This document shows, piece after piece, positions 1 through 12,280 of a stretch of DNA of 64,000 nt. This DNA is from Blasia pusilla. Lineage: Eukaryota > Marchantiophyta > Marchantiopsida > Blasiales. A program made the translations under genes and the position numbers. How positions within the stretch are numbered: the stretch's first letter is position 1; the number at the start of each line of letters is the position of its first letter. Under the pieces are notes generated by a model. That model saw only the letters and a list, made by a program, of their open reading frames with translations. It did not search any database and was not told where the DNA came from. The stretch is taken from positions 28,892,001 through 28,956,000 of the forward strand of contig CM114273.1 of NCBI GenBank assembly GCA_050084515.1, in the 5' to 3' direction.

Positions 1-1347
1 GTCACTGACGACGCAGCGTCGCGTCGCGTCGACGTCACTCCGAAGGGTCGGTTGCTCATACGAAGCGCCAGCCAATGGGGATCAACCAGCCGAGAACCGG
101 CATGCTCTGTAATGCCAGCCGGTAAAATTTAAGAATTCCCGATCCGACTAGCAACAGTCGGATCCGGGAAAAGCAGTTCGTTTGTAAGAGATGAAAAAAA
201 TACTTGGAAATTGCCGATCAGACTCCATCCCGTGTCGAGAAAAACCGACGAGCTCGGAAAGTCTACACGCCCCCGATCTCGACGCGTCCCTTCCTATGGC
301 TGTAAAATCATGATCAGTCAAGCAGCACACGAACTATGGAGCGAAACACAGTGGGCCACTGCGAATGGATCCTGGCAAGATCGATTCTATTTCTGACTTC
401 TGTTGGAGCAGTGGAGTTACACTCTTCCGGTTTCTGAGGCACCTACTACATCATTTCGACTACAAATGAGCTGATTTTCATCCATGGCCGCCGACTCCAG
501 CGGCCGTGGAGCATGCACACAATAAATCCGGCGAGGAGAGATTTCCGCAAGAGGTTTCGAAGAGCAACAATGAATGCAATGAATTGTGGTTCTATTGGGC
601 GGTCCTAGCGGCAAACGGGGCCTATCCGTACAAGGGTGGATTGCACTTGGAATTCTAGAAGACCGACTTCAACGCAGACGCCTATAGATGTAGATCGGAG
701 GTGACTTTACACCCCCATCTCCACAAACCAACCAGATCTCGACACAATTCCTCCCTAATATTGCTGTCCCGATTATTTCAAGACATTGTGCCAATAGTCA
801 AACCTACATGCGTTAATAATGATGTTTCACAATTTTAAAGCATATTTATTCCAGCCTTTCAAAGATTTTCTTGTTCATATTATGAAAAAAATCTTTCTTT
901 TCTTAATGTCGTGTGTCAATCTAAAGAAGTCTTTGAAAATTAAAAGAATTCTCCCATAGTAATATAAATGATCCAAAAGAAGGTATGGCAGGGAAAAACA
1001 TTCTTGTAAGAAATGAAGCATTTATTGATATGGAAGGTACTTCTAAAAGAGGAGGTGTGTTTATGTGCTCCCTATGGTAGTGGATCTTCCATAAAAGTTA
1101 GTGACATTTGCCCTTGTACCATTAGAGGTTCTTTCTCTTCAAGAAAAGTTGCCATCTGATTTTAGAGTTTGGTTTGTATCCACACAATGTGAATGTACCT
1201 ACCAAGTCTTAGGTTACTTACTTGCGTACCTTGTACGACTATGATGACTTCTTGTAACTCATTTCCGTGACTCTAGGGAAGTCGTGGGAATGACATCCGA
1301 TTCGAGAAGTTGTGACTTCTTGATTTCGAACATGATGTTGTGCGCAT
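1..1347. other. Non-coding, no gene seen
   Basis: The first 800 bases are moderately GC-rich and begin with a CG-rich stretch; the rest is AT-rich. Short open frames exist on both strands, but none shows a recognisable domain, a conserved motif or plausible codon structure. I see nothing here that I can support as a gene. Confidence 0.6.
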
Positions 1348-1815
<468 letters not shown>

Positions 1816-1899
1816 CTATAACAACGTTGTATATTGTATAGAGATGTGTATGCGCATGATAGGTATGACAAAGTTGGGGTATGGAACATACACTGCGTA

Positions 1900-4800
1900 G
1901 ACGCATGGGCATCAATTTAGACACCATCCTTCTATACAAGAGATTGAAGAGTTTGATGGGTGTGTTTGTCAAGTGGAGGACCATATTAATTGCCACCGCT
2001 TCAACTCTTCCAATCTTTGAAGAGTTGTAGATGCTCAAATGCATAAGTTGTAAATCTTGCTGGTAATTAAAGCTTACAAGAAAGAGATATAAAGAACCTT
2101 TGATTCAAAGCATTCATCCATCCCACAAGTAGTTAATCTTAAAGTGATACAATGCAAGATAAATGTCCTTTCTTGCCATGGTTTGAATGGGAAATGTGTA
2201 AAAGTACAAAACACAAGGTTCAAAATTTTATGATTTGTTATATGTCGTGACCATGGGAGTATTCAACTCCCCTTATTGAAGGCTTATTGTTTGCTTTTTG
2301 AAGACTAATATCATATCACAATGTGAATAGCCATTAGTTCTTTTCTCACGCTCAAGCCTACAATTTTGCATTTCAATTGGCATCTATTAAAATGCATACA
2401 AGTGAGAAATTTAGGGGAATGGGGAATTTCAAGATTCAAGGGAAAATTTTATCATGTAGTAGGGTTGCTTCATCCACAATTGGTTAATCATCCTTTATTT
2501 TCTCAAATTGGTAAGATACCTATTCAATACTTGGACATAGGAAGATTCGGTGTACTGCTTGTGTGATTGCGGACATAATAAAATGGAGTTACTCATGAAA
2601 ACTTCAAAATTTGAATCGCTTATCACTATTGCTAGTACAAACCCTCAAGTAAGAAGTGAGAGGAGGTGGAAATTTTGAGTAGGTAAACATTGAAAAGTGT
2701 TGAGGATTGGGTTATTGTTTAAATTCACATTCATAAGATTGATCACGAGATAGGGAAAGATATGAATAGTTAAAAATACTAGGTGAAAAATAATTGGCTT
2801 CTAATATATGACATATTCTCTATTTTTTTATTCACCTACGAGCATGCCTACTCAAGAGATAATTTCATCCCAAATGAGGGTTCAAGTCACATACATCTCG
2901 CCAAAAATTTAAATATATGCTTGCTTTTTGGAATTCTCTGTCGTTGAAAATTAGTGTGTCGATCATGCTTCTTCAAACATGAATGTTTCAAAAGGATAAG
3001 AAAATTATACTCAATTGCTTATTTTTGGATTTAAGAAATGTGTTATAGACACTGAGATTATCATGAGAAAGGATAGTGGGAGCAAGTTTTTACTCTATAC
3101 GTTCTATGGATTGCATGTGATCTCGAATTTCCTTTTCATATATGTAGATATAAAATTTCCTATACGTACATGTGTCATGAATATTATAAAAATCAATGTT
3201 AAGAATAATTGATAGAAGTCTGAATCTCTAGAATGAGTAAATATAGTAAAACTTCAAATAAAAAAGATCTAGCCATAATCCTATGCATAAGTTTTTTCCA
3301 TGAAATAGTAATTTGAAGATCCCGCCATATCATTTACTTTCCTCTCTTCAAAATATACAGTTTTTGATAATAAATAACTTTAGTCAAATAACTCTTTACG
3401 TAAAACATATTTTCACTTAAAAAATGGATACTAATAGTAATCACTCATATACAAGTTGAAGAAAACCCACTTTATCACAAAGCTAACCTCCAAAGAGAAT
3501 AAGAAAAACAACAAAGATTTGAAACAAAAAATAAGAATAAATAAAAATGACCAAACCAACCAGTAAATTAATCCAATGTAGAGCACAATTAATAATTTGA
3601 AGCACAATTAATAATTTGAAACATATGCAACATGAAACACTAATTATTAATCAACTATCAATGAATGAATATCGACAAATTCAATTCTACCTATCACTTC
3701 GTATTACATTATCTTTGTTAGAATATTATCTAAAATCATCGTTATGATAAAAATTCACACCTCGGAAAGAAACACTAGCAAATTCTTTTAAAAAGAGTAT
3801 TTTCGTAAATTATTAAGTTAAAAAAAAATCATAAAACACATTTAATATCCAAAAATCACTCGAACCATTAGTTTGGATTTTGTTCATTTCACGCGTATGA
3901 GAAAGAGGTACGGTGGAGACGCGCATTTCTTCAACATCACACAAACGGAACCGTGAAGGGAGGCAGGCGAGCGAGTGAGAGAACATCACGTCAACACCTG
4001 TCTCCACTCAATTCTAAAATTCTTTATGGCTCGTTGTCGGTCGTGCGAAGGACTGGATCGATTAGAGGCCGAGGTGCGTACCTCGTATGGTAGGGCGACT
4101 TCACGCTGCCAGCTGCCGATCCTGGCTCAGGAATGCACCGCACGGTTGCGTGCTCCCAAACCACAGAGGTACAGACACGACACGCTTTGTCGGGCGCAGG
4201 ACTGCTAGCGTATCTCCCTCATGGGCGTATTTCCCGGTACTCGGGTAAACACCACAGGCGAGGGCGGGTAGTCGCTCCTGCATATAAGTGTCCAACGAGC
4301 ACTCGCGTGACCGGGTTCTCGGATCGAACCGGTGTTCGTCCGATTTGAGTTCTGCCACGGGCGATTCGTGCGCTGGAGCCTGTACGGGAGCGGGGTTGGG
4401 ACCACCGCGAATACGGAAATCCCCATAACATGACTCAGCCACGGCGGGCGGATGGGGGTAACGGACGGTCATTCGTTGGAAAATGAAAATGAGAACTTTT
4501 TCACTCAAAACTCGAGCTTGATATGTGAGGATGACGTATGAGGAGTTTGAGGATCAGTCGAGAAAGGTTGAGGAAGGTCAAAACCTGTTAGAGGAGAAAC
4601 TTCGAGTGTTTGGGCGAGTTTTGGGAAAGGCAACCGGCCACACTCAGTCGCCCTCTAATTGTGGAATCTTCGTGTTAGGCCCCCACAATTTTAGCAGGTG
4701 TTTAAGCGCCCCCAAACCGGTCCCATGAAATCATCCTCCATGCTCGGGCAACATATTTAGATGCCGTGTTCTTATCATCTCAGGTCATATTTAGCTTTCA

Positions 4801-5339
4801 TGTTTCTTGAGATGTCTTTATTGTCCTTGTTTACTCTCGATTGTGGGTTCCCCATCTCCTTTTACTTAAGTCTTGCTTCTTCACTAGCTAGAGCACACAA
4901 GCAATGCGCTCTCATATTAAGTTTCTTCCATGTTTTCCACTTTACAACATCATATCCTAGGTCCATGTAAATATTATTTTCGCAACCCACCAATCTATTA
5001 TGTGTATCCTCTAATCACATCCGGTGTTGAAGCTTCAATCTTAGTAGAAATTTGTATGGATGCTAGAGAAGATTCAATCTTATAGAAACAAACGTCCATG
5101 CACATACAAAATCTACTCTAATGTTATAAAGTATGAACTTCCTTTTATAAAACGACTTCACTTCTTTGGGAGTAGAAGTACTAAAAAAGTTTCATGGATA
5201 GGTGTGAAGAGGTTGTCATGGGGCCATTGACTTGGCTCCCTCTGATGTGTGTAGTGCCAAGTGGATATTTTGGAGACTCATGCAGAGGTGATGGCACTAT
5301 TGCCACCAAAGATATGAGTGTCACGATTAGTTGGTATGG
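1900..5339. other. Non-coding, AT-rich; GC-richer patch at 3.9-4.5 kb
   Basis: No protein domain is recognisable. The patch at about 3,880-4,510 is GC-richer, and its minus strand holds a 135-codon frame (4101-4508) with no recognisable motif; I do not call it a gene. The stretch at 5,040-5,200 is clearly related to 40,736-40,925, so it belongs to a dispersed repeat of unknown type. Confidence 0.5.
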
Positions 5340-5465
5340 AGGGTATCGTGCGCATACATATCGCTACACAACATACATCGCTGTCATCGAGCACACACAC
5401 AAACACACACGATCCCATGCTAACTCATGGCATCCATACACATAAGCGAGAAGTACCAAAATATC
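5340..5465 (-). repeat. Ty3/gypsy tail repeat fragment
   Basis: About 125 bp matching 6,665-6,795 and 17,548-17,672. It contains 'tgcgcatacatatcgctaca', a short CA-rich stretch, 'gatcccatgctaactcatgg' and 'gagaagtaccaaaatatctc'. In the two gypsy copies this segment lies between the LTR and the PHD finger, in the 3' untranslated part of the internal region. Here it stands outside the left LTR, so it probably belongs to an older, truncated copy. Confidence 0.65.
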
Positions 5466-6661
5466 TCACCATCAAATATCTTGATGGTGACAGCCGACCG
5501 GTGACGGTGATGGTTAACGGCTGATGGTGATGTTTGACCGTCGATGGGGGACCGTTGACAGCGACGGCCGCCGCCGGCGTGGCGGCTGGTTCAGGGTTTG
5601 AACAATTTCACCCTAAAAATCGCCTAACAATGGCAATTTTGCAAGATTGACCATAATTTTTTGCTCACAACTCTAAATTGTGCATTGTTTGTTGCACAAC
5701 GTGTGCAACTTCACGATCTACGACAACGTCAAAAAATATTTAGAATCAAACATTCCAGTAAAAACTGATGGGGATTGTCGTAAAGCCCAATGTCTCTTTC
5801 TCCTACATACAATTTGGCAGCGCTTCCGCGCTGATTTCTCCCAACGAAAATGTAAAACCTATAAAACTACAAATCAGCAAGCTACATGGTGCTCCCAAGA
5901 GCGGCAGCATGGGGCAACCTGCCCCCATAATTAATCCCTATCAGAAATTGGGCACCGCTTCCGTGCGCCACTCTTCCACACGAAAACTCGGCAAATGCAA
6001 AGAACAATCAAAGTAGCCCTTGCTCCGGTGAGCACTCCCATGAGCAGCTGAATGGGGAACACTATCCCCAACCTGCAAAAACAATGAGTGACGAGTGAGC
6101 TCCGCCATGAAGCTCTCTCACTCTATCATTATCTCATTCTCTCTTTGTAAAGTAAGATCCAATCTCTCTCTACACCATCTCACACCATAGCTCTCAAAGG
6201 TGCGCACTCTCTCTCATGTCAAACCAAACCTACTCTCCTAATGAGAGGCTTGGGTTACACTCACAAGGAAAGGGACCATAGCTCCGCTGCCTTATGCCAA
6301 GAGGTTCAACAAAGAGAGAATGAGCCCTCAAGCTCTCTCTCTTGGAGGTATATCCCCTTCCCTCTCCCAAGCCCTCTCAACGGTAACCTATGCTCGCAAG
6401 TCACCTCCTTGGCTCTTGACCTACTATAGCGGGTCAAGGGTCACTTCCCAAAGTGGAAAGTTAACTATCCCCAACATGGAAACCTACCCAAAATAGTAAG
6501 TTTCTCTATACGGCTCCAAATGAGGCGAAACGAAGGGGAAACCAGCTCTCTCAGGATTCCCGAGGCCTCAACAAGTCATCTTGGACCTCCAGGGCTTGTC
6601 CTCCACTACTCGTGAAGACACTCTGCTAGATCCCACCGATCTATCATAACAGTCGTGACAA
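5466..6661 (-). repeat. 3' LTR of gypsy copy 1
   Basis: Collinear with 15,165-16,407 over about 1.1 kb. Shared landmarks in the same order are a GACGGT/GGTTGACC-type minisatellite, 'gccgccggcgtggcggctgg', 'caatggcaattttgcaagat', a TC-rich stretch ('ctctctcactctatcattat') and 'aaatgaggcgaaacgaaggg'. On the minus strand it begins TGTCACGACTG, a typical LTR terminus. The other terminus is blurred by the minisatellite, so the left limit is approximate. Confidence 0.75.
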
Positions 6662-6976
6662 GTGTCGTGCGCATATACATCGCTACACAACATACATCGA
6701 TGTCATCGAACACACACACAAACAGACACGATCCCATGCTAACTCATGGCATCTATACACAGAGGCGAGAAGTACCAAAATATCTCCAATCGCTCCCCTA
6801 GCTGGTGCTTAGGTTCCTCTAACTCCAGATAGCCATCTATCCCTACCTACCACGACATACATCTCTAGGACGCTAAGAGCAGAAAGGCCGGGTGCTCATG
6901 TGACCCCATCATTAGTCGCCTTCATGTCATCCATGTCACAAAAAAAGTCAGAATTGAAACCTACCTAGTATCTCCT
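6662..6976 (-). other. 3' untranslated region of gypsy copy 1
   Basis: Lies between the PHD finger stop codon and the 3' LTR. It carries the tail repeat with a short CA-rich core and then a segment ('ctaactccagatagccatct') also present in copy 2 at about 17,700. No coding potential is visible. This CA core is the probable seed of the long CA/GT arrays at 1.35-1.8 kb. Confidence 0.6.
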
Positions 6977-7276
6977 CTATGTACATCTGGGACACATCCA
7001 TCGTCCCCGAGGAATCCTAGTGAGAGGTGGCGTCAGACATGCCATATGCCAACCTCTCGAACATCCATCACAGACTAGCATCGTGGCCGCACCACGAGCA
7101 GAACCGCACAACATACAACGCAAGCCAGCAGGAGCTACTAGTGAGCTCGGATCTAATGTACCATCAATGTTAGGAAGGTGACATAGCGCACAATTACGCA
7201 TAATTATGCACATGGTCCTTCCATACCATACCATCGCGTTCCTCCAGCAAGAGAACACCGGATGGCAAAACGTCAC
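6977..7276 (-). pseudogene. PHD finger fused to the integrase C-terminus (copy 1)
   Basis: The last 45 residues form a complete Cys4-His-Cys3 PHD finger: C-x2-C-x11-C-x2-C-x4-H-x2-C-x14-C-x2-C, with the typical Trp two residues before the seventh cysteine ('GRWMCPRC'). PHD fingers bind histone H3 tails. The upstream frame runs from the integrase C-terminal domain ('LPSGVLLLEERDG', 'WKDH') and is broken by stops just before the finger. In copy 2 (17,841-18,125) the same junction is open ('WKDYVRDYVPCHLPN'), which shows that integrase and PHD were one polyprotein. The position matches that of the chromodomain in chromoviruses, so a targeting role is a reasonable inference. All eight zinc ligands are intact here. 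Confidence 0.8.
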
Positions 7277-8165
7277 GCACTCTCAGGATAGTGCGCCCTG
7301 AAGTCACATCCAACATCGTCGGTGCCGTCTGTTGCAAGTAGACATAATCTCCCTGATGAAACCTCTAGATAGTTGGTCGATAATCACCATCCCGAATAGT
7401 CGCATACCTCAACGTATCCCGATGTTGCGCAATCGCCAAGTTCTCGAAGGCCATGGGCATCACTCTCCGAAACAACTTAGTCATCTGAGAACATGCTCGC
7501 ATCCATACATCTGGGTCATCAAGGTTCAGCACCTCACTAGCATTTCGACGAATGGCCGCAGGTAAATCTGGCTCTCGGCCATAAAGTAGAAAGTACGGTG
7601 AAAAAGACGCTAAGGATGCCTGCTTGTTGAATCTGTATCCCATTGCCAACCACGGCAACTAGAGGTCCCAATCTCCTAGGTGACCTCTCTACAAGCCATA
7701 CTTGCATAAACCCCTCTTCACCATCTGCACAACTCTCTCCGTTAATCCATCCGCCTTGGGATGATCTCGCAAAGTCGTGCGATGGTCCATCAACGCTTGA
7801 TCACACAAGGCCTGGAACTCACCACGAAACTCGGTACCCTGGTCTGTCAACACCTCAGCCGGTGCACCATAATGACTCAACACTCTGTCAAGGAAGGCAT
7901 AAGCTACTCCCTCACTTGCTTTGTCAGGCAATGCAACCAACTCAATCCACTTCGAGAAGTGCTCGACCATCACCAACACATAACGACTGTGACGCTCCGT
8001 CAAAGGCAAAGGACCTGCAAAATCCAAACTCCATCTGTACCCTAAGCCCATGATCGGTAATGGATGCAACTGTGGAGTCGGAGCATTGAACAATGCTCGG
8101 ACCCGATCACACACCATGCACCTGGCAACAAACTTCTGAATGTCAGTCTGCATGCCTGCCATCAA
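7277..8165 (-). pseudogene. Ty3/gypsy integrase core and C-terminal domain (copy 1)
   Basis: The main frame (7,689-8,165) holds the integrase catalytic core. The first Asp is in 'WSLDFAGPL', the second in 'LTDQGTEF' and the Glu in 'DGLTERVVQ', giving the D,D35E triad that cuts and joins DNA during integration. The zinc-binding CxxC 'CMVCD' precedes it, and the matching histidines are in the upstream frame ending at 8,162. A second piece (7,365-7,658, 'FLLYGREPDLP') is the end of the core, followed by 'GDYVYLQ' of the C-terminal domain. In-frame stops lie at about 7,686 and 7,365 and a frameshift at about 8,163, so the protein cannot be made. Confidence 0.85.
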
Positions 8166-9046
8166 TATTGAATTTGGAGCAAGTTGTACGTCTGCTTCAC
8201 CCCAAAGTGACCCAACTCCTCGTGGGCATGCTGCACTAGTTGTGCTCTCTGCAAAGGATGCGGCACTACACGTCCTCTACCATCCTCCCAAACCCTCAAA
8301 ACATGTGTCCCCTCCCAACGGAACCGTCTGGCCCGCTGTAGGATCTGATCCCGCTCTCTAGCACCTACGATGCGTGCAACGCTGCAAGTACGAAGGTACT
8401 TTAAGACTACTCCATCATCATGAATATCTTGGCCACCTGTCGTCTCCTCACTGGCCTCGGGATCCAAGGACTCTCCACTAGACCTCGCCATCGAAGTCTC
8501 CACACTCTGGTTCTCCATAGCCAACATGCCTAAATAGGCTGACGCGTGCCATCCTGGCATTGACTCCTCATCACCCTCTCCATGCCATCGAGCTCTTGTC
8601 GCATCTCGCTGACTCGGGCATGGGTTACGACTCAACCCATCTGCATCCTTGTTGAGCGTCCTACGTCTATGTACCACTTGAAAACCATACTCTTGCAACA
8701 ATAGAGCCCATCTCGCAAGCTTTCCTGTAAGCTTGTCGGACTCCATCAACCACTTCAGTGGTTGATGATCAGTGACGATGGTAAAGGGGTTGCCGAATAA
8801 GTAACACTTGAAATGCGCAACAGACCACACTACAACCAAGCACTCACCCTCATACGAGTTGTACTTCGCCTCTACATCGTTGTTTGAGTGGCTAGCGTAA
8901 GCCACCACAAACTCTCTACCCTCATCATCATGCTGGGTGAGCACCGCTCCAAGCGCCAACATGCTCCAATCTGTGTGCAATTGGAAAGGACGCCCCCTAG
9001 TCGGTCTCCTCAAGATGGGTGCACACGTCAACGTGTCCTTGAGCAA
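8162..9046 (-). pseudogene. RNase H domain and integrase zinc-binding N-terminus (copy 1)
   Basis: A 294-codon frame, the longest of this element. It starts in the RT/RNase H connection and contains the Ty3-type RNase H: 'FQLHTDWSMLALGAVLTQ' with the first catalytic Asp, 'SYEGECLVVVW' with the catalytic Glu, 'TIVTDHQPLKWLM' with the next Asp, and 'NKDADGLSR' with the last. RNase H degrades the RNA strand of the RNA-DNA hybrid. After a linker comes the start of the integrase zinc-binding domain ('HAHEELGHFGVKQ'), whose cysteines lie in the next frame after a frameshift. Confidence 0.88.
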
Positions 9047-10053
9047 TTGAAATGCTCACTCTTGCTCATCCCCCCAGTTCCACTCGTGATCCATCTTGGT
9101 CAGCAAGGTTAGCGACTTTGCAATCGAACTGAATCCCTTGACTTACCACCGATAGAAGTTCTCCAATCCCATGAATGCGCGAACACGACTCACATCTGTA
9201 GGGCGTGGAATGCGTGAGATAGCCTCTACCTTCGTCAACTAAACATCAAGGCCCCTTGGGTATATCATATGACCCAAGTACTCAATCTGGTCGTAGAAGA
9301 ACTTGCACTTGCGTGGATGTAGCTTCAGCCCATGTAATTGCAATTATCGAAACACCTCCTCTAGATGTTGCTCATGCTCCTCAACTGTGGTGCTAAAGAC
9401 TACGATGTCATCAATATAACACCTAGAAAAATCCAGACTACCCAAGATCCTATCCATGACCCTCTGAAACTCAGCCGGGGCGTTCTTTAACCCAAATGGT
9501 AAGAACTGCCACTAGTACAAACAATCCTTCCCGTGAGGATCGATGCATAATAATGCCGCCTATCCTCCAATCTAATAGGCAGCTGATGGTATCCGGCTCG
9601 CAAATCCAATGAACTGAAGACCTTAGCGTGACCAATCGCATCAAAGATCTCCTTAGGGGTGGGCATGGCATACCTATCGGACGTCGTCTACCGATTGATA
9701 GGTCGATAATCCCCACAAATCCGCCTATGCGTCCAGTTACCATGCACATCCTTCTTGGTGGGCATGACAGTGGTAGATGCATACTCCCCATGCGACATCT
9801 CCACTAGTCCTGCTCCGACCAAGTCTTGGCTCCTACTCTGAATCAGAGCCCTCTCCATATCACTCTATGTGTAGGGTTTTCGGAAGATCGGCGTATCACT
9901 CGACAACTCAATGCGGATCCCCGGTCCCTTCACCGTACCCAAATCCTCCATGCTAAACGCAAAGCAACTCTTATAACTCCTGAGGAACTGATGTATCCGG
10001 CGCCGCTCTCCTCCTATCAACTTAGGGTCCATATCTGGGTCCCAAGTCTCCAT
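9047..10053 (-). pseudogene. Ty3/gypsy reverse transcriptase (copy 1)
   Basis: Reading the minus strand through several lesions gives the order of a Ty3 RT: an N-terminal segment (9,865-10,053, 'LIGGERRRIHQFLRSYKSC', 'IELSSDTPIFRKPY'), then 'CGDYRPINR', 'SSLDLRAGYHQLPI' with the first catalytic Asp, '[13 protein letters not shown]', the active site YIDD at 9,407-9,418, and 'HPRKCKFF'. The YIDD motif lies in another frame than the N-terminal part, so there is at least one frameshift as well as stops. RT copies the element's RNA into DNA. The catalytic residues are preserved despite the broken frame. Confidence 0.85.
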
Positions 10054-10245
10054 TGTGACTATGGTAGGACTCTCCGACGCTGCTATCGATGGTTGCTATG
10101 GTGTAGCCCCGTCTCGAATAACAACACTCGGCCGCTCTCCTACAACCAACTGCAAACTCTGATCTCCTTGACGTGCAGTGCCCGGAACTACGCTCAATGC
10201 TGTGGCTATCATCTCCTGGCGTACTTGCAAAACATCCCAAGAAGT

Positions 10246-11907
10246 CTAAGGGTGTCTTTCCCGATCTCCCCTGGTGTATAGATCTCTTCGGGTCTCGCCC
10301 CCAGCCATTGCCTCCATTGTCTCGGTAGGCATGGGGCTCACCAACGCAACCGCTGTGATCTGTCGCAATCTCATACGGAGCTGCTCAGCCACTCCCAAGC
10401 TGAGGATCCATGTCAAACAATTTAGGTCCATCGTCTAACCCAAGACATGGCGTCGTGATGCCTTTGACACTGACGATACTCCCATCACTCATGTGGGAAA
10501 TCTCATCGCTCGCTCTCTCTCGTCGGCGTTGGGCTCCACCAACCGTTGCACATGGTCATCCCAAACCAAGCGAGGACCGGCCTCCTTGTATGCATAGGAA
10601 GCGGGAAAACTCACAAGCGTGGGAAAGGCTACCCGCGGCTTGCCTACCTTGTTGACCGCAGTCAACGGTGGTCGAAAATTGTGCCTCACTGCCTGTGATC
10701 GACAACCTGGATCCAGAATGGAATCCACTAACAAATGGGACGGGTGCTCCACTCTCGCATACGTCCTCTGTAACACCGCATGGGATACCAAGTTGGTCCA
10801 CCATAGTCGCGGGAAATGGGCCGCATCCAAGAACATTGCCGCATCCAAGAACATTGCTGGGCCAATCCAGGCACGCACCTGATGAGCACTTGTCACCACC
10901 CATGACCTTGAGTCTCCTAAGATCGGAACATTCTCTAGAATATAGGTTGGAGAACGAGAATGGTGCTCCTGCAAGTGCCGTAAGACCCTCAATATCTCCC
11001 AAAACAACATGGACCGAGTGTCAGCCAACCCGCTGCCTCGTCCAACACTCGATTGGCCTTGACATAGCCAACCAGAAATGACCAAATCAATGGTCCCTAC
11101 CCGCTCTAAGTCCAGCACCCTGAGCAACAAAATATCCCTCGGTAGGGAACTCTAGTACCCCTGTACTGCGGATGCAGATAATAAGTCAAGAAAACGTAGG
11201 CGTAACTGCGCCACATGTCGTAGTGAGACACGCCTTGCAACATCATCACTCTCCACATACAGGTAGTGCTACACTCGCACTCTTGCCTGCAAAACAACAG
11301 CTAACCCGCTGCTAATCCCTCCAAAGAGATCTAACACTCGAATACCCTCCTCCGGGATACACCACACAATGGGTGTGGTATCCAAGGGTGTCATCGTAGC
11401 ACTCCCTGCTACCTCGGGTTCCTCAGACCCGTCACGCTTCGGTGCACACACCTCGCTCCACGCGGTCTGCACGTGCTCATCTGCCAATCGTCGAAGCTCC
11501 TCAGTCGAGCCCCACGATGGCACCTCTCCTCCACAGAATGATGCGGCTACCATAACACTCCTCTCCATAGAAATTTCAGGAACGGGAGTATCCTCTATAT
11601 GAACATGTCCCTCAATCAAATCACTAGGCCAAGTGATGGCACTGCTAGATGCTGCTAAGGTCGCCACCTCTCTTGGCCATAGCTCGATCACTGCACATGT
11701 GAATCGAACGGGTAATGAGCTAAGGCGCCCATCACATGACTGCCGTCCTGGTTTGTAGGACGCAGACTCCTCCCAATAATCCAGGGAAAACCCTATCGGG
11801 TATAACATTGCTCCACCAACCAAGATGTCGTAGGACTCTGCATCAATCACTATCGCCTTGGCTCGTACCATGGACTTATATGTAGGATGTCCCATGTGAA
11901 TCCTCAC
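10246..11907 (-). pseudogene. Retrotransposon-encoded DNA (cytosine-5) methyltransferase (copy 1)
   Basis: After the C-terminal part of the protease ('ESYDILVGGAMLYPIG') and a linker, the frame shows C5-methyltransferase motifs in order. Motif I, which binds S-adenosylmethionine, is 'RVLDLFGGISSGLAVVLQ' (about 11,287-11,340). Motif IV, around the catalytic cysteine, is 'GWLCQGQSSVG' (Cys codon in 11,059-11,067). Motif VI is 'YILENVP' (Glu-Asn-Val at 10,927-10,935). A later 'HFPRLWWTNL' resembles the 'ARYFWGNLPG' block of DNMT3/DRM enzymes. Such enzymes methylate cytosine in DNA. In-frame stops occur downstream of motif I, at about 11,268 and 11,150, and near 10,489. The usual Pro-Cys-Gln is Leu-Cys-Gln here. 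Motif spacing suggests the DNMT3/DRM side of the family, but that is tentative. Confidence 0.82.
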
Positions 11908-12170
11908 AACGACCTCCTATCGGATGATATACTATGTGGTTCTCGCTCCACCCAAGGATGTATGTATCCGGAAAGGACAACGCTCCACATCGGCTCTCGT
12001 CAAGCCCAATCCTCTGAATAACGCTTTTCCCAATATCAGGGGTTACGCTCCTGAATCTAACAAGACACGTTGTGGACTAACCAACTAGAAGACCTCTCCT
12101 CAGTTATCCTGCAACACAATACCAGGAGAAGCCATGGCACGCTCTATCGCAGGTCTAGCGTGCATCTCTG
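11790..12170 (-). pseudogene. Retropepsin-like aspartic protease (copy 1)
   Basis: The minus strand gives 'LLDSGA' (Asp-Ser-Gly-Ala at 12,046-12,057), the active-site triad of retroviral-type aspartic proteases. It is followed by a TAA and then 'PLILGKALFRGLGLT'. The C-terminal Leu-Val-Gly segment 'ESYDILVGGAMLYPIG' is in the frame that continues into the methyltransferase. The enzyme would cleave the gag-pol polyprotein. A stop directly after the active site and a second at about 11,910 inactivate it. Confidence 0.7.
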
Positions 12171-12280
12171 CCATCCTAGCACCCGTAACCTGCCATGAAT
12201 ATGACGTGGACGGCCCACTCCAAGGGCAGGTCCATCACCTCCTATGCAATCACCTCTAAACGTGATGCAAGAATTCCAAC

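Noticed and set aside
4101-4508. 135-codon minus-strand frame
   Set aside because: No motif, low-complexity composition, and overlapping frames on the other strand are equally open.
7643-8053. 136-codon plus-strand frame
   Set aside because: Antisense shadow of the integrase, whose catalytic motifs are clear on the minus strand.
10668-11081. 137-codon plus-strand frame
   Set aside because: Antisense to the methyltransferase motifs.
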